Below the pieces are notes generated by a model that saw only the letters and a program-made list of their open reading frames with translations, did no database searches and had not been told where the DNA came from. A stretch of 64,000 nucleotides of DNA, taken from positions 102,501 through 166,500 of the forward strand of contig JAOTON010001142.1 in assembly GCA_034440635.1 (NCBI GenBank). Reading direction: 5' to 3'. A program made the position numbers and the translations under genes. Of the stretch, positions 27,791-64,000 are shown piece by piece; positions within the stretch are counted from its first letter, which is position 1, and each line of letters opens with the position of its first letter. The DNA is from Lepas anatifera. Taxonomy: Eukaryota; Arthropoda; Thecostraca; Lepadidae.

Positions 27791-28151
27791 CGTGAACGCT
27801 GATTGACCTTCATTTTCGCAGGGTATCAATGTCAAAATCGTCTTACTTAGAAATTGGGTTGAGTGCGAGGCTCCATAACTGGAATTCACCACGAGATCTG
27901 CATGTTTTGTGTTCGTTTGAATTGTTCTCCGTGATTTTACGGCGTGGGTAGCAGGTCATCACAGGTGTCGCTGTCTCTCTTCTGTGTTGAAGGCTGGTGG
28001 TGGTGCCAATCACTGATGCAGTAATCTTCTGGGTTGTTGTATGATCACCAGATAATTTTATAAAGGCGTGGCACATGTTGCATCCTTTCGATTGTTTGCT
28101 GTATGAATGTGTTGATTTGTTGCTTATTTTATCGTCGAATGTTGCATAGTT

Positions 28152-28593
28152 TTAAGGGAATGAACCACTTCGTTGAATTTCTAAAAATAAAACATGTATG
28201 GACAAAATAGGTCTGAAAACCAGGAATCCGAATTCTGTTTCCACCTGCATTCGGTCAACATAAGTTATCGCTTCTTTTCTTACTGCCCTATTTGGCCAAA
28301 GCGTCACGTGTAATAAGGAAGCTCTGCTCAGCTGCCTGCCTGGGCATGTAACATAGCAAAAGCTATGCCATATGTTGACATTTATCACGTGACATGCTTT
28401 CGAAGATGGAAAAGACTTGTTCATGGTATGATATTGGGACAGGGTGCCCTTTGTTTTGAACTTGAAATCGCGCGGAAATTTAGGTAATACATAGCGCTCT
28501 GGGTGAGATGAAATAGGCCAGTAGTGGTTCCTCGACACGCTCTACGAAACTGTTATCTCAGCCCCAAACCCATTATAAACGTGGGTCCTTTAA
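28152..28593. mobile_element. TTAA-flanked MITE, family B, copy c
   Basis: Begins TTAAGGGAATGAACCACTT and ends GTGGGTCCTTTAA. Internal blocks GTCTGAAAACCAGGAA, TTTCCACCTGCATT, CACGCTCTACGAAACTG and CCAAACCCATTA match copy b in reverse orientation. 442 bp, non-coding. Confidence 0.82.
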
Positions 28594-28599
28594 TGTTGA

Positions 28600-30425
28600 C
28601 TCACCTCTGGGCCGTGTTACCGAGTAGTCATTAACGAGAACAGATGAACCTGCCGAGGGGCCTAATGGCTGATCGACCGGACAAGATGAGGCATTGCGGT
28701 GAACGTATCTTCCGGATACGATTCTCTACTGGATTCTAAGTTATTGACTACTGGGTGAGAAGGCTCCACATGTCGGAAGGCGTAGAGTCGTATTTTTGCA
28801 GCGTCGATGTTGCCTCTGAATGTAGCAGTGTCCGTACCCACCTCGGGCTGTAACGGGCCGGGTCTCCGATGTATGGGAGTCGGGTTCCCCGGCCACCAGG
28901 TCGAGCGGAACGTGCTCGCTCGGATTACAGGCGCTGCATATTGGCATCGCTCTTCTGATAACGTGTGTTTACCCGACAGTGGCGCATCCTATCGTTGAAG
29001 CGGAGCCGATGCCGCCAATATCGCGCTAGCTTTTCGGGCTAGATATAATCAATCACCGTCGCATTTTTAGCCGCCGACTCATTGCTCCTGCAGGTTGTGC
29101 AATAGTTTCGAGATAGACCGATGTTATCGTACTCCAATGTCAACAGATTACATGTTATGTTTCGTTTAATCAGCGTCAAAGGACTGCTATGCTCAATCGG
29201 CGGCGCCAAGTCTCGTCTTGCGCGAGGCTGTTTGCTGACTGCTGATTACTTGGCCGCGGTCAATGAAGATTGGCCTCTCAGGATGGGGCCCTTATGGGGA
29301 TGCACGCCCTCTGGCGTGAAACCGATTCCCGAATGGGTTTTGAAATAACTAATAGACTTATAAAAATAAAAGAATGGGTTTAGCAAATAAATAATAATGT
29401 TTTGCTTAAGCTTGTGAGGTGAGGGATGTTTGGATTTATTATCTCACTCTAAAAAAGCGGAACATTTGTAGTTATTTTTTTTATTCAATCCTGTAACAAA
29501 GGAAGACGGTGTCTGCTGGAAGTCCATTGAACGAGCTTTTCATCAGGCGACGCTCAGTCTCGGGGCCAGTCTGGTTATTACCGTTATAGGAAAAGACAAA
29601 GCCGGACAGAGAGTGCTCCGAGCGCCGAGAAAAGGTGCGACCCTGGCGAGCGGCGGCGGCGCCGGACGCTGCAGGTGGCGACGGTGTGTGGGCGTGGTAC
29701 CACCTGTTGTGACAGCGGCCCATCGGCGGGGCTGTGCGGCCGCGACGCCGGCCCCGTCTCCACCTCCTCCGCCGCCGCCGCCGCCGCCGACGGCGGAAAA
29801 TCCTACCCACGTCGGTCCTGCTGAAAATGTCCCCCGCCCTAAACGTCGACTGCGAGCGCAAAATGGAAATGCATGTTTTATGTTCCACTGTGGTGAATAT
29901 ATTTGTCTTTCGTTGCTGAATATTATGTCGATTGTTAGCTGCAGCTTTTGGTTTAAAACCTAAAAACACATGCTTGATATCGTACAAGCCTTAGTGCTAC
30001 GGTGTGACACGTCTGCCAAAGTTTGTATGGAATGGCGTTACCTGGCGGTGCTCTGAATCACGATTTTGGCTGAATAGAAAAAAATTCGGATGCGAAAGGC
30101 CGGTGCGTAATGATCGTGCCAACACTGCAGTTGTATGGTTGACTGGAGAATCTGATGGGAGGGAAGTCCATGCTCAATGGCCTATGATCTTTGAACTTGT
30201 GTATTGACAGCTGGTGCTACTGATACGATTAGGACTGTACTCTTGGTAAACATTTATATTTATTGGTCATGTGTTGACATCTTCGTGAAGATCTCGTTGG
30301 TTTCATTCAAGCACTGTTCCGTCCCTCCTCTGCCATTTGATTTGGTAATCGTTGCTGTTTACGATGTCTTGTTTCATACCAGTGTGTGTGTATGTGCTGG
30401 GAGGTGCGACATCGACACGGTCGTA
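28600..30425. other. Non-coding stretch upstream of exon 1
   Basis: No gene recognised. A CCG-trinucleotide run at 29757-29800 produces Pro- or Arg-rich frames on both strands that I do not trust. Confidence 0.45.
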
Positions 30426-30427
30426 CG

Positions 30428-30552
30428 TCCCTGACGTTGCTCCCCCTCTGTTTCTGACGTTGCTCCTCCGTCCGTTCCTGACGTTGCTCCCCCGTCTGTT
30501 CCTGACGTTGCTCCCCCGTATGTTCCTGACGTTGCTCCCCCGTCTGTTGCAG
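30428..30552 (+). repeat. 24-bp pyrimidine-rich tandem repeat ending at the exon 1 acceptor
   Basis: Five copies of CTGACGTTGCTCCCCCGTCT followed by GTTC. The last copy reads GTCTGTTGCAG and supplies the pyrimidine tract and AG of exon 1. Confidence 0.9.
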
Positions 30553-63995
<33,443 letters not shown>

Positions 63996-64000
63996 CTGTC

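Noticed and set aside
29481..29990. Poly-Pro and poly-Arg frames on both strands
   Set aside because: Produced by a CCG-trinucleotide run. No splice-phase link to TRIP12 that I trust.

Overview
This window is eukaryotic nuclear DNA from an animal. The only protein-coding gene I can recognise is split into many exons with GT-AG introns. From 30553 to the right edge it encodes an ortholog of TRIP12, the HECT-type E3 ubiquitin ligase of the ubiquitin-fusion-degradation pathway. I place 21 consecutive coding exons on the + strand, about 1,510 codons, by splice sites, reading phase and remembered similarity to vertebrate TRIP12. They carry, in order, the LQALLEARG entry motif, the armadillo-like repeats, the WWE domain, the long conserved middle region and the start of the HECT N-lobe. 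The rest of the HECT domain, with the catalytic cysteine, is outside the window. A phase-compatible, Arg/Ser-rich candidate exon at 290-406 suggests that nearly all of 407-30552 is one large intron. No second gene, tRNA, rRNA or CRISPR array was supported. The host is probably an arthropod and perhaps a crustacean such as a barnacle (GC-rich exons, many minisatellites, very long TC tracts), but this is an impression and not a sequence search.

Layout: 1-30552 is non-coding apart from the candidate exon. It holds GC-rich minisatellites, four large TC/GA microsatellites, tRNA-derived SINE copies and several TTAA-flanked MITEs. One 1.4-kb TTAA element at 17160-18552 carries a nested hAT-like MITE. 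Exons 1-6 (30553-50943) are spread over long introns. These contain a second large TTAA element (33684-34715) with its empty site preserved in the neighbouring repeat copy, a Tourist-like MITE, SINE fragments and more minisatellites. Exons 7-21 (52462-63995) are denser, with one 1.5-kb TC tract between exons 19 and 20.

The most striking structure is not a gene. At many TRIP12 exon boundaries the intron next to the splice site is a tandem array. Several arrays contain copies of the splice site itself, sometimes with the first bases of the exon: exon 3, 8 and 19 acceptors and exon 6 and 15 donors. Others extend the region just upstream of the acceptor (exons 1, 2, 4, 5, 6 and 20). The other notable signals are about 20 AGGTCA nuclear-receptor half-sites inside one 1-kb MITE, an intronic array with eight perfect CRE palindromes, an apparent one-base frame slip in exon 11, and an in-frame stop in the HECT N-lobe eight bases from the window edge.
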